Shown here: piece after piece, positions 32,886-40,842 of the stretch
Position numbering within the stretch: position 1 is the stretch's first letter
How the letters are laid out: each line of letters opens with the position of its first letter
Assembly (NCBI RefSeq): GCF_022570735.2
Contig: NZ_JANCNS010000002.1
Location: 744,001 to 808,000, forward strand
Origin: Christiangramia oceanisediminis
Lineage (GTDB): Bacteria > Bacteroidota > Bacteroidia > Flavobacteriales > Flavobacteriaceae
Length of the DNA: 64,000 bases
Direction of reading: 5' to 3'
Notes under the pieces: generated by a model
Databases searched by the model: none
The model's input: only the letters and a program-made list of their open reading frames with translations
What the model was told of the DNA's origin: nothing
Position numbers and translations under genes: made by a program

Positions 32886-33551
32886 TTACCAGTTTATAGG
32901 AGCCTTGCCATTTTGCGTAAGATATTCATTTGCCTTGCTAAAGTGCCCGTTGCCAAACCAGTAACCGCGATTCGCGCTTAATGGTGACGGGTGCCCACTG
33001 GTTAAAACAAGGTGTTTAGAAGAATCGATCAATTTTGATTTCTTTTTTGCATAGCCGCCCCAAAGCATAAATACTACGTTCTCCTTGTTTTCTGAAATAA
33101 GTTTGATCACACTGTCAGTAAATTTTTCCCATCCCATCTTCTGATGAGAACCTGCCTCATGTGCTCTAACCGTTAAAGTCGCATTCAATAAAAGCACACC
33201 CTGGTCTGCCCAACGCTCCAGATTTCCTGTTTCAGGCATAGGTTTATTCAGGTCCTGTTCTATCTCTTTAAAGATGTTTATCAACGAAGGCGGATATTGA
33301 ATTCCATCACGTACTGAAAAACACAACCCATTTGCCTGACCCGGCCCATGGTACGGATCCTGCCCAAGAATGACCACACGGGTATCCTGGAAATTTGAAT
33401 GATCGAATGCCGCAAATATTTCAGGTCCCGGAGGAAAACAGGTGTGCTTATCATATTCATTTTTTACAAAATGGGTTAGCGTCTTGAAATAGTCTTTTTC
33501 GAATTCGGTATCCAGTTCACTTTTCCAGCTGGGGTGTATTCTTACGTTCAT
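32886..33551 (-). CDS. ung: Uracil-DNA glycosylase
   Basis: A 221-residue family 1 uracil-DNA glycosylase that removes uracil from DNA as the first base-excision-repair step. The catalytic loop GQDPYHGPGQA has the Asp at residue 65 and HPSPLSA has the His at 187, both complete. Length and ending match Ung. Its start is 47 bases from the divergent mutS2 start, so both repair genes share an intergenic region. Confidence 0.97.
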   Translation of the reverse strand: MNVRIHPSWKSELDTEFEKDYFKTLTHFVKNEYDKHTCFPPGPEIFAAFDHSNFQDTRVVILGQDPYHGPGQANGLCFSVRDGIQYPPSLINIFKEIEQDLNKPMPETGNLERWADQGVLLLNATLTVRAHEAGSHQKMGWEKFTDSVIKLISENKENVVFMLWGGYAKKKSKLIDSSKHLVLTSGHPSPLSANRGYWFGNGHFSKANEYLTQNGKAPINW

Positions 33552-33561
33552 TAGAATTAAG

Positions 33562-33569
33562 TAACTTTG
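33562..33569 (+). promoter_or_regulatory. Candidate -7 box of mutS2
   Basis: TAACTTTG fits TAnnTTTG and ends 29 bases before the ATG at 33599. No -33 TTTG at standard spacing. Confidence 0.4.
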
Positions 33570-33598
33570 TAGCGCCTCAAAAGTAGGGAAAAATTGAT

Positions 33599-35782
33599 AT
33601 GATTAAAATAAGTTCGAGGAGTCTAGAAGATCTTGAGTTCCCGGTAGTATGTGAACAGATCAGCGAATTTTGCATAACGGGACAGGGAAAGGAAAAAGCC
33701 CTGAACATCCAGCCGTATCCAAACTATAAAAAGACCATTTTTGGCCTTAACCAGACCAATGAATATTTCAATTCCAAAACCAACGACACACCTATTCCCA
33801 ATCATGGCTTTGATTCCATACAAGCCGAAATAAAGTTGTTGGGAATCGAAGGTTCTCTTATCGAGATCACGGGCTTCCGAAAGATTTCAGCTATTACTGA
33901 AACAGTTAATACGCATTTGAAGTTTTTTGAAAAATACAGCGAAGTCTTCCCGGTGCTTGCTGAAACCGTTTCGCATATTGAATTCGACACCAGTCTTACC
34001 GAGAAGATAAATTCGGTGATCGATCGTTTTGGGGAAATGAAAGATGACGCTTCTCCCCTTTTGCAGGATCTCAGAAAATCGATCAATTCGGTAAGAGGGA
34101 AGATCAACTCCAGTTTCAATAGCGCACTCTCTACCTATAATTCTTATGGTTACCTGGATGAGATCAGGGAAAGTGTAATGGAGAATGTAAGGGTGCTCGC
34201 AGTAAAGGCCATGTACCGAAGAAAGGTGAAAGGTGGTATTATGGGGAATTCCAAGACCGGTAGTATCGTTTATATTCAGCCGGAAGCCACTTACCAGTAT
34301 ACACGGGAACTGAACAACCTGGAATATGAAGAAAAGGAAGAGATCAAACGTATCCTGAAGGAATTGACCGAATTCTCAAGACCTTACCGGGACGTTTTAA
34401 TTGAATACCAGGATCTTTTGAGCGACATGGATGTGATCGCCGCAAAATCCAAATATGCCGAAAAGATCAATGCTTTGCTTCCGAAGATAAGCAAAGACCG
34501 CGAGCTTCAGCTTAAAGAAGCTTATCATCCCCTGCTCTATCTCAGTAATAAGAAAAAGGGAGAAAAGACTTTTCCTCAAACTATCGAACTGGCTTCTGAT
34601 AACCGGATCATTGTGATTTCCGGTCCTAACGCCGGAGGTAAAAGTATTACGCTCAAAACGGTTGGCCTGTTGCAGGTCATGCTTCAAAGTGGAATGTTGA
34701 TCCCTGTTCATGAATACAGCCGCGTTTGCCTGTTCAATAAAGTTCTTACCGATATTGGTGATAATCAATCTATCGAAAACCACCTTAGTACGTATAGCTA
34801 TCGATTGAAGAATATGAACTATTTCCTCAGGAAATGCGATGAAAAAACGCTTTTCCTCATCGATGAGTTCGGTACCGGTAGTGACCCTGAATTAGGGGGT
34901 GCTTTAGCCGAAACCTTCCTGGAAGTTTTCTATGAAAAAGGCTCTTATGGAATTCTGACCACCCATTACGCCAACCTTAAAAAACTGGCGAACGAATTGC
35001 CCGATATGAGCAATGCCAATATGATGTTCGACAACCAAACTCTGGAGCCGATCTATAAACTTCAGGTTGGCGAGGCAGGAAGTTCGTTCACCTTTGAGGT
35101 AGCCCAGAAAAACGGGATCCCATATAGCCTTATCAATCGATCGAAAAAGAAGGTTGAAAGAGGAAAAATACGATTTGACAGGAGTATTGCCAAGCTTCAA
35201 AAGGAGCGTTCCGAATTAAGAAAAACGACTGATTCCCTTAAGACCAAGGAAGAAAAAGCCGCTGAACAGAAAGAAAAGCTGGAGGAGATCAACAACAGGG
35301 TTCAGCAAAAACTGGAAAGTTACCAGGAGCTTTATGATGCCAACCAAAGGTTGATCTACCTGGGACAGAAGGTGAACGATATGAGTGAAAAATATTTCAC
35401 CAGTAAAAAGAAAAAGGAACTGATAGGCGAATTTCTGAAAATGGTTGAAATCGAGAATTCCAAAAGGAAGAAAGAGGATATCAGGAAACAGAAAGCAAAA
35501 AAAGCCCAGGAACGTAAGCTGAAACAGGAAGTTCAGAAAAAGATCCAGCCTATTAGGGAAAAGAAGAAAGCGGAGAAAAAGAAAGAAGAAGAGATCAAAA
35601 AAGCGGAAGCGAATAAACCAAAAGCGAAACTAAAAGTAGGTGATCGCGTTCGTTTAGAAGACAGCAAATCGGTAGGTTCTATAGATACCATTGAAAAAGG
35701 AAAAGCGATCGTTAACTACGGGATGTTCACCACTTCTGTATCTTTAGATCAGCTGGAACTGGTTCAGGCTGCAAAAAAATAG
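33599..35782 (+). CDS. mutS2: MutS2-family DNA-binding ATPase without Smr domain
   Basis: A 727-residue protein of the MutS2 branch. The core and lever regions (1-300) are followed by an ABC-type ATPase with Walker A GPNAGGKS (about 342-349) and Walker B LIDEFGTGSDPELGGA. A long charged coiled coil (about 515-660) ends in a KOW-like GDRVRLEDSKSVGSI segment. MutS2 proteins usually carry a C-terminal Smr nuclease domain of about 80 residues; here the chain ends after the KOW-like part (LDQLELVQAAKK), so no Smr domain is present. Family roles include suppression of recombination and ribosome-collision rescue. A DCC-family gene follows four bases later. Confidence 0.9.
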   Translation: MIKISSRSLEDLEFPVVCEQISEFCITGQGKEKALNIQPYPNYKKTIFGLNQTNEYFNSKTNDTPIPNHGFDSIQAEIKLLGIEGSLIEITGFRKISAITETVNTHLKFFEKYSEVFPVLAETVSHIEFDTSLTEKINSVIDRFGEMKDDASPLLQDLRKSINSVRGKINSSFNSALSTYNSYGYLDEIRESVMENVRVLAVKAMYRRKVKGGIMGNSKTGSIVYIQPEATYQYTRELNNLEYEEKEEIKRILKELTEFSRPYRDVLIEYQDLLSDMDVIAAKSKYAEKINALLPKISKDRELQLKEAYHPLLYLSNKKKGEKTFPQTIELASDNRIIVISGPNAGGKSITLKTVGLLQVMLQSGMLIPVHEYSRVCLFNKVLTDIGDNQSIENHLSTYSYRLKNMNYFLRKCDEKTLFLIDEFGTGSDPELGGALAETFLEVFYEKGSYGILTTHYANLKKLANELPDMSNANMMFDNQTLEPIYKLQVGEAGSSFTFEVAQKNGIPYSLINRSKKKVERGKIRFDRSIAKLQKERSELRKTTDSLKTKEEKAAEQKEKLEEINNRVQQKLESYQELYDANQRLIYLGQKVNDMSEKYFTSKKKKELIGEFLKMVEIENSKRKKEDIRKQKAKKAQERKLKQEVQKKIQPIREKKKAEKKKEEEIKKAEANKPKAKLKVGDRVRLEDSKSVGSIDTIEKGKAIVNYGMFTTSVSLDQLELVQAAKK

Positions 35783-35785
35783 TTT

Positions 35786-36202
35786 ATGGCTCAATTACCT
35801 GAAAATAAAAAGATCATCCTGTTCGACGGAGTTTGCAACCTTTGCGATGGTGCCGTTCAGTTCATCATCAAACACGATAAAAAGGATGTATTCCGGTATG
35901 CCTCGCTGCAAAGCGAACTGGGAAAGGAACTGGTAAAAGAACGCGGAATGGATCAGGAGGAGATCGATTCAATCATGCTCATTGAGCCTGGGGTTGCCTA
36001 CTACAGGAAATCCACCGCCGCCCTGGAGATAGCAAGAGATCTATCAGGAGGTTATTCCTTACTGAAGAATTTTCTTTTTATACCCGAAGTTATGCGTGAC
36101 AGGATCTATGATTTTATAGCGAAAAACCGATATAAGTGGTTCGGGAAAAAGGAACAATGCATGATCCCTACTCCCGAACTAAAAGCTAAATTCCTGGATT
36201 AG
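35786..36202 (+). CDS. DCC-family thiol-disulfide oxidoreductase-like protein
   Basis: A 138-residue protein. The N-terminal FDGVCNLCDG with C17 and C20 is the DCC/YuxK signature of the thioredoxin-like fold. It keeps a CxxC redox pair, is cytoplasmic, and has no signal peptide. The reaction is unknown in most members. It begins four bases after mutS2, so they are likely co-transcribed. Its TAG stop interlocks with the TAA stop of the opposite-strand symporter gene (36199-36202). Confidence 0.88.
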   Translation: MAQLPENKKIILFDGVCNLCDGAVQFIIKHDKKDVFRYASLQSELGKELVKERGMDQEEIDSIMLIEPGVAYYRKSTAALEIARDLSGGYSLLKNFLFIPEVMRDRIYDFIAKNRYKWFGKKEQCMIPTPELKAKFLD

Positions 36203-37527
36203 GCCTTTTCTGAAACTGTTTCGGCTTCCGGGTGATAATTATCATCCCATTCCTTTACATTCGGCGGGCCCATCATGTCTACCGATTTTGCGACCATCAA
36301 AGAAACCGCTGCATCACCCGTAACATTCACTACCGTTCTACACATATCAAGCGGCCTGTCTACTGCAAAGATCAAAGCCAGACCGGCTTCAGGAATTCCT
36401 GCCTGGGCCAGTACGATCACCAGCATTACCATTCCGGCTCCCGGTACAGCAGCAGAACCAATGGAGGCCAAAGTAGCGGTAGCTATGATTCCCAACTGAG
36501 TTCCTAAGGTAAGGTCCATTCCAAAGGCCTGGGCAATAAAGATCGCCGCTACTGCCTGGTATAAACTGGTTCCATCCATATTGATGGTAGCACCAATTGG
36601 CAGGACAAAACTGGTAACTTCCTTATTTACTCCCATATGTTCCTCTACTCTCTCCATGGTAACCGGCAGCGTGGCCGCACTGGAACTTGTAGAAAATGCC
36701 AGAAGCTGGGCAGGAGATATCCCGTTGATAAAGAAAGAAGGCGTGTTTTTGGTGAATATCCATACCAGTAGGATATAAACTCCAATCATCATAGCAAGAC
36801 CAATCAATACGGTTAAGGCATACATGGCCAGCGCAGCAAAAAGGTCGGTGCTAGGTGATTCTACCACGAGGGCAGCCAGAAGGGCAAATACGCCATAAGG
36901 AGCTGTGAGCATGATCAAATCGATCATTTTCAGGATGGCCTCGTTAAAGCCGTCGAAGAAATCTTTTACAGGCTTGGCCGTTTTTTCAGGAATGAGGATC
37001 AAACCAATTCCGAAGAAGATGGCGAAAAAGATCACCTGTAACATATTCCCGTTATCCCCTGCTGCACCAATTATATTGCTGGGCACCAGGTCTTCCAGGG
37101 CCTGCAAGGGACCGGCATCTTTCTGCTTTTGAGCATCTGAGATTCTTACCGAGGCATCTCCCTCATAACTGGTAATTAGGTCGTTCCTGGTCTCGTCTGA
37201 AATTGTTCTTCCGGGACCAACTATATTAACCATCACCAAACCAATGGTGACCGCAATAACCGTGGTCACTATATATGTAGCGATGGTACGGGTTCCCATT
37301 TTGGATAATTTCGAAATATCCTTAAGGTCCGAGATACCTTTTATTAAAGATGCCAGGATCAAAGGCACTGCGATTAATTTAAGGGCATTGATGAAAATGT
37401 TTCCGAAAGGTTTGATCCAGTCGCTAACAAAATCGGCTCCCCAGCTAAAATTGGTTAGGATCAGGGCGAAGAGTACCCCTGCAACCATTCCTAATAATAT
37501 CTGCCAGTGCAGTGCAAGTTTTTTCAT
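36199..37527 (-). CDS. Dicarboxylate/amino acid:cation symporter
   Basis: A 442-residue inner-membrane carrier of the DAACS (GltP/DctA) family with about eight helices and two re-entrant loops. Hallmarks are AFSTSSSAATLPVTMERVEE (the serine-rich HP1 loop), GATINMDGTSLYQAVAAIF (the NMDGT motif), and the late VDRPLDMCRTVVNVTGDAA. It imports glutamate, aspartate or C4-dicarboxylates with Na+ or H+. The conserved Arg of the DRPLDMCRT segment is consistent with an acidic substrate. It precedes aroC in the opposite reading order: aroC is upstream by 17 bases on the same strand. Confidence 0.95.
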   Translation of the reverse strand: MKKLALHWQILLGMVAGVLFALILTNFSWGADFVSDWIKPFGNIFINALKLIAVPLILASLIKGISDLKDISKLSKMGTRTIATYIVTTVIAVTIGLVMVNIVGPGRTISDETRNDLITSYEGDASVRISDAQKQKDAGPLQALEDLVPSNIIGAAGDNGNMLQVIFFAIFFGIGLILIPEKTAKPVKDFFDGFNEAILKMIDLIMLTAPYGVFALLAALVVESPSTDLFAALAMYALTVLIGLAMMIGVYILLVWIFTKNTPSFFINGISPAQLLAFSTSSSAATLPVTMERVEEHMGVNKEVTSFVLPIGATINMDGTSLYQAVAAIFIAQAFGMDLTLGTQLGIIATATLASIGSAAVPGAGMVMLVIVLAQAGIPEAGLALIFAVDRPLDMCRTVVNVTGDAAVSLMVAKSVDMMGPPNVKEWDDNYHPEAETVSEKA

Positions 37528-37544
37528 TCTTTGATATTCTAAAT

Positions 37545-38609
37545 TTAGATTTTAGAGGATTTATTCTGAAGGTAAAAGTCGGCTAAAACCAATGCGGCCA
37601 TAGCTTCCACAATAGGAACCGCCCTGGGAACCACGCATGGGTCATGTCTTCCCTTACCCTGCATTTCCACTTCTTCACCTTTAGAGTTAATGGTTTGCTG
37701 TTTTTGCATAAGTGTCGCAACCGGTTTAAAGGCTACTTTAAAGTAGATGTCCATGCCGTTGGAAATACCTCCCTGGATGCCTCCGCTTAAATTGGTCTGG
37801 GTTGAACCATCTGTATTAAAATGGTCGTTATGTTCACTGCCTCTCATCTTTGTTCCTTCAAAGCCGCTTCCGTATTCAAATCCTTTAACGGCATTGATGG
37901 AAAGCATAGCCTTGCCAAGTTCAGCATGAAGTTTATCAAAGACCGGTTCGCCTAATCCTTTCGGTACATTTTTGATCACACATTGCACGGTGCCTCCCAC
38001 GGTATCACCTTCGGAACGAATTTCCTTGATATAGGCTTCCATTTCGCGAGCCATTTCAGGATCGGGGCAACGAACTGGATTCTTTTCAATTTCTGAAAAA
38101 TTCAGCTCAGAATAATTTTTTTGTAATTCCATTTTTCCAACGGAGGAAACAAAGGCATTGATCTTTATATCCTTCAGCAATTGTTTTGCGATGCTTCCGG
38201 CAACCACCCTGCAGGCAGTTTCCCTGGCAGATGACCTTCCACCACCGCGATAATCTCTTACACCATATTTTTCATCATAGGTATAATCGGCATGTGACGG
38301 GCGGTAAGTATCTTTTATGTGAGAGTAATCCTTGGATTTCTGGTTTGCGTTCCTGATCACAAAACCAATTGGTGTTCCCGTGGATTTTCCTTCGAAAATT
38401 CCGGAATAAAATTCAACGGTATCCGGCTCTTTACGCTGGGTAACGATGGCCGACTGGCCCGGACGTCTTCTATCCAGGTCGTTCTGAACCTTTTCAACAT
38501 CTATTTCGAGACCGGCTGGACAACCGTCTATGATCCCACCAATGGCCACACCATGTGACTCACCAAAAGTGGTTAATTTGAATAAATTACCAAAGGAATT
38601 TCCGGGCAT
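37545..38609 (-). CDS. aroC: Chorismate synthase
   Basis: A 354-residue FMN-dependent enzyme that converts 5-enolpyruvylshikimate-3-phosphate to chorismate, the last step of the shikimate pathway. The start ([22 protein letters not shown]) and the motifs [16 protein letters not shown] and [15 protein letters not shown] are diagnostic; [17 protein letters not shown] and [12 protein letters not shown] complete the family. The length is normal. The symporter gene follows after 17 bases and may share its transcript. Confidence 0.98.
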   Translation of the reverse strand: MPGNSFGNLFKLTTFGESHGVAIGGIIDGCPAGLEIDVEKVQNDLDRRRPGQSAIVTQRKEPDTVEFYSGIFEGKSTGTPIGFVIRNANQKSKDYSHIKDTYRPSHADYTYDEKYGVRDYRGGGRSSARETACRVVAGSIAKQLLKDIKINAFVSSVGKMELQKNYSELNFSEIEKNPVRCPDPEMAREMEAYIKEIRSEGDTVGGTVQCVIKNVPKGLGEPVFDKLHAELGKAMLSINAVKGFEYGSGFEGTKMRGSEHNDHFNTDGSTQTNLSGGIQGGISNGMDIYFKVAFKPVATLMQKQQTINSKGEEVEMQGKGRHDPCVVPRAVPIVEAMAALVLADFYLQNKSSKI

Positions 38610-38624
38610 CTAAAGGATTTTGAA

Positions 38625-38632
38625 CAAATGTA
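38625..38632 (-). promoter_or_regulatory. Candidate -7 box of aroC
   Basis: The minus strand reads TACATTTG (TAnnTTTG), ending 15 bases before the aroC ATG at 38609. The roughly 185 bases from there to 38820 contain nothing else recognised. Confidence 0.42.
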
Positions 38633-38819
38633 ATTTTTTAAGCACATATTTAAAAATGGATTCCTGCTTATTGTGCAGCAGGTTGCATTTTATGCGTTCA
38701 ATGTAGCTTAAAAAATTTGATCAATAATAAACCCAGAGATGAATCAGAAATTTGCCTGAATTCTTTCCAGTTTTTAAATAAAAACGGCTGTTTACTGCTG
38801 AATCGATCCTGATTTTATA

Positions 38820-39191
38820 TTAATTCTGTGATTCACCATTCACTATACTGTCTATCGCAGCAATAAGTGTGTCCATATCGAAAGGCTTAGATAGGAACTC
38901 GGTCGCTCCGGCCTCCCGGCAGATTTCATCTACATTGTGAAGTGCAGACATCATGATGATTGGCAGATCTTTGAAACGTTCATCTTTTCTAAGTTCAGAA
39001 CACACATCGGTGCCATCTACCCCAGAGATCAGCTTATCAAGTAAAACCAGTTCAATATCATGCTGGAGAATCTGGTCTTTTGTGGTAGCGGGCTGCTGGG
39101 TGACCACCACGTTATGGCCTTTGAACTCAAGAATGTCCTGGATCATGATCCCTATTGTTTGATCGTCATCGACTATTAAAATTCTCGCCAT
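38820..39191 (-). CDS. Single-domain response regulator (CheY-like)
   Basis: A 123-residue receiver domain only. The acid pocket is D8-D9-D10, the phospho-acceptor Asp is D52 (LVLLDKLISGVDG), Ser82 replaces the usual Thr/Ser (MSAL), and Lys102 (SKPF) is the switch lysine. No DNA-binding output domain follows, so it acts through protein contacts or as a phosphorelay component. It begins three bases after the stop of the PAS histidine kinase and is its probable partner. Confidence 0.92.
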   Translation of the reverse strand: MARILIVDDDQTIGIMIQDILEFKGHNVVVTQQPATTKDQILQHDIELVLLDKLISGVDGTDVCSELRKDERFKDLPIIMMSALHNVDEICREAGATEFLSKPFDMDTLIAAIDSIVNGESQN

Positions 39192-39194
39192 TTT

Positions 39195-40757
39195 TTATGA
39201 TTTTAAAGGTAGTGTAAATGTAAATTCAGATCCCTTTCCGTATTCGCTTTCTAAAATAATTTTTCCGTTATGCCTTTCAATAATCTCTTTTGATAAATAA
39301 AGTCCTATACCAAAACCTGAATAGGTGTTTTCGTTCTTAGATTCAACCCTGTAAAAGCGTTTAAAAATATTCCTCCTGTCTCTCTCCCTAATGCCTATTC
39401 CTTTATCACTAACAGTTACTGCGGCAAAATCATCGTTATACTTGTGGATCTTAACCTCCACGTTTTTTTCTTCAGGAGAATATTTATAGGCGTTGGTAAG
39501 AAAATTAATAAGCACCTGGCCAACCCTGTTTCTATCGGCCTCCACCAGACAACTAGCTTCATGATTAAGCACAATTTCGATATCGCTATGGGTATCTGAA
39601 ACCTCCTGAACAATATTTTCTACCTGCTCATTTAACTGAAATTCCTCCCGCTGCATTTTCATTTCATTGGTCTCTATTCTTGATAGATCCAGCATCTCCG
39701 AGATGAGAACGATCAATCGTTCAATTTGATCTTCAATTCTTCCCAGGTAAGGCTGTACGGGAATATCGGTCTCTCCATTTTTATCACGGATCATCTTTAA
39801 GAGAAGTTGTACGTAGCCTTTTATGGAAGTTACCGGGGTTTTAAGTTCATGACTTACAAGCTTTAGAAAACTTTCCTTCCCCTGCTCTACTTCTTTAAGT
39901 TTCTGTATTTCGGTGCTTGAACTAATCCAGGTAGACAGGCTTCCCTTATCATCCAGAACCGGGATAGTACGATACAAATGCCATTTATATTCTCCTTCTC
40001 GGTCTTTGATTAATAATTCCATATCGAGATCCTTCACCCTGGAAAGTGCTTCATTCACCTCATTCTGGGCTTTATCCAATTGATCTGGATGAATTGCAGA
40101 CCACCACTTTTCCTGGATGAGCTCTTCCATAGGTTTACCGGTATAATCCTGCCAGCTTTTATTAAAAAATACCGGCTCTCCCTCAGGATTAGCAAGACTG
40201 ATCTTGTGGGGCATAAAATCTATTAGTTCGCTGAATTCCTTTTCTCTTTTACGAACCTGGTCATTTAGGAGTTCACGATTTGTGACATCCTGGGCGATCA
40301 CACCAATCCCGATTATATTCTTTTCTGCATCGTATTGAGGAGTATAGGAAAAATCGAAATAAGACCTGATCAACTTTCCGTCAACCTCATGTTCTATGGG
40401 GAGGCCTTGGGCGTGATACGGAATTCCTTTATAAAAAACCTGGTTTAAATACGTTTCAATACCCTGTTCTCTTAGTTCAGGTAACACATCGAACAATGCT
40501 TTGCCTTCTATCCTATCACCTTTTCCCCAAACCTTTAAAATGGGCCTATTAGCGAACTCGATAATATAATCTGGTCCTTTCAGGAATGTTATAAGAGCAG
40601 AGGATGAATAGATAACGCCCTTATACTGGTATAGCTTTTTTTCAAGATTAGATATATGTTTTTCATAATCAAAAGCCTGCTTTTTCAGGTCTGCGTTTTT
40701 CTGACGAAGTTTATCAATTTCCTGCTCTAATTCCTCAATCTGTAATCCTTCCTTCAT
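39195..40757 (-). CDS. Cytoplasmic PAS-sensor histidine kinase
   Basis: A 520-residue kinase without transmembrane segments. Order: coiled coil (1-45), PAS domain 1 (about 45-165), PAS domain 2 with PAC (about 175-290), dimerisation/phosphoacceptor domain with H303 (LVSHELKTPVTSIKG), and HATPase (about 400-518) with an N-box LINFLTNAYKYSPEE, the G1 box KGIGI, and FGIGLYL. Its signal is intracellular and unknown; a redox or small-molecule ligand in PAS is possible. The response regulator follows directly. Confidence 0.92.
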   Translation of the reverse strand: MKEGLQIEELEQEIDKLRQKNADLKKQAFDYEKHISNLEKKLYQYKGVIYSSSALITFLKGPDYIIEFANRPILKVWGKGDRIEGKALFDVLPELREQGIETYLNQVFYKGIPYHAQGLPIEHEVDGKLIRSYFDFSYTPQYDAEKNIIGIGVIAQDVTNRELLNDQVRKREKEFSELIDFMPHKISLANPEGEPVFFNKSWQDYTGKPMEELIQEKWWSAIHPDQLDKAQNEVNEALSRVKDLDMELLIKDREGEYKWHLYRTIPVLDDKGSLSTWISSSTEIQKLKEVEQGKESFLKLVSHELKTPVTSIKGYVQLLLKMIRDKNGETDIPVQPYLGRIEDQIERLIVLISEMLDLSRIETNEMKMQREEFQLNEQVENIVQEVSDTHSDIEIVLNHEASCLVEADRNRVGQVLINFLTNAYKYSPEEKNVEVKIHKYNDDFAAVTVSDKGIGIRERDRRNIFKRFYRVESKNENTYSGFGIGLYLSKEIIERHNGKIILESEYGKGSEFTFTLPLKS

Positions 40758-40842
40758 CCTCTATTATTTGAATCTGGCTAAATGTAAGATTTTGAAGTTG
40801 GGCGGCTATAAGATTTAAGATGCATTAACAAAACTTTGTTTA

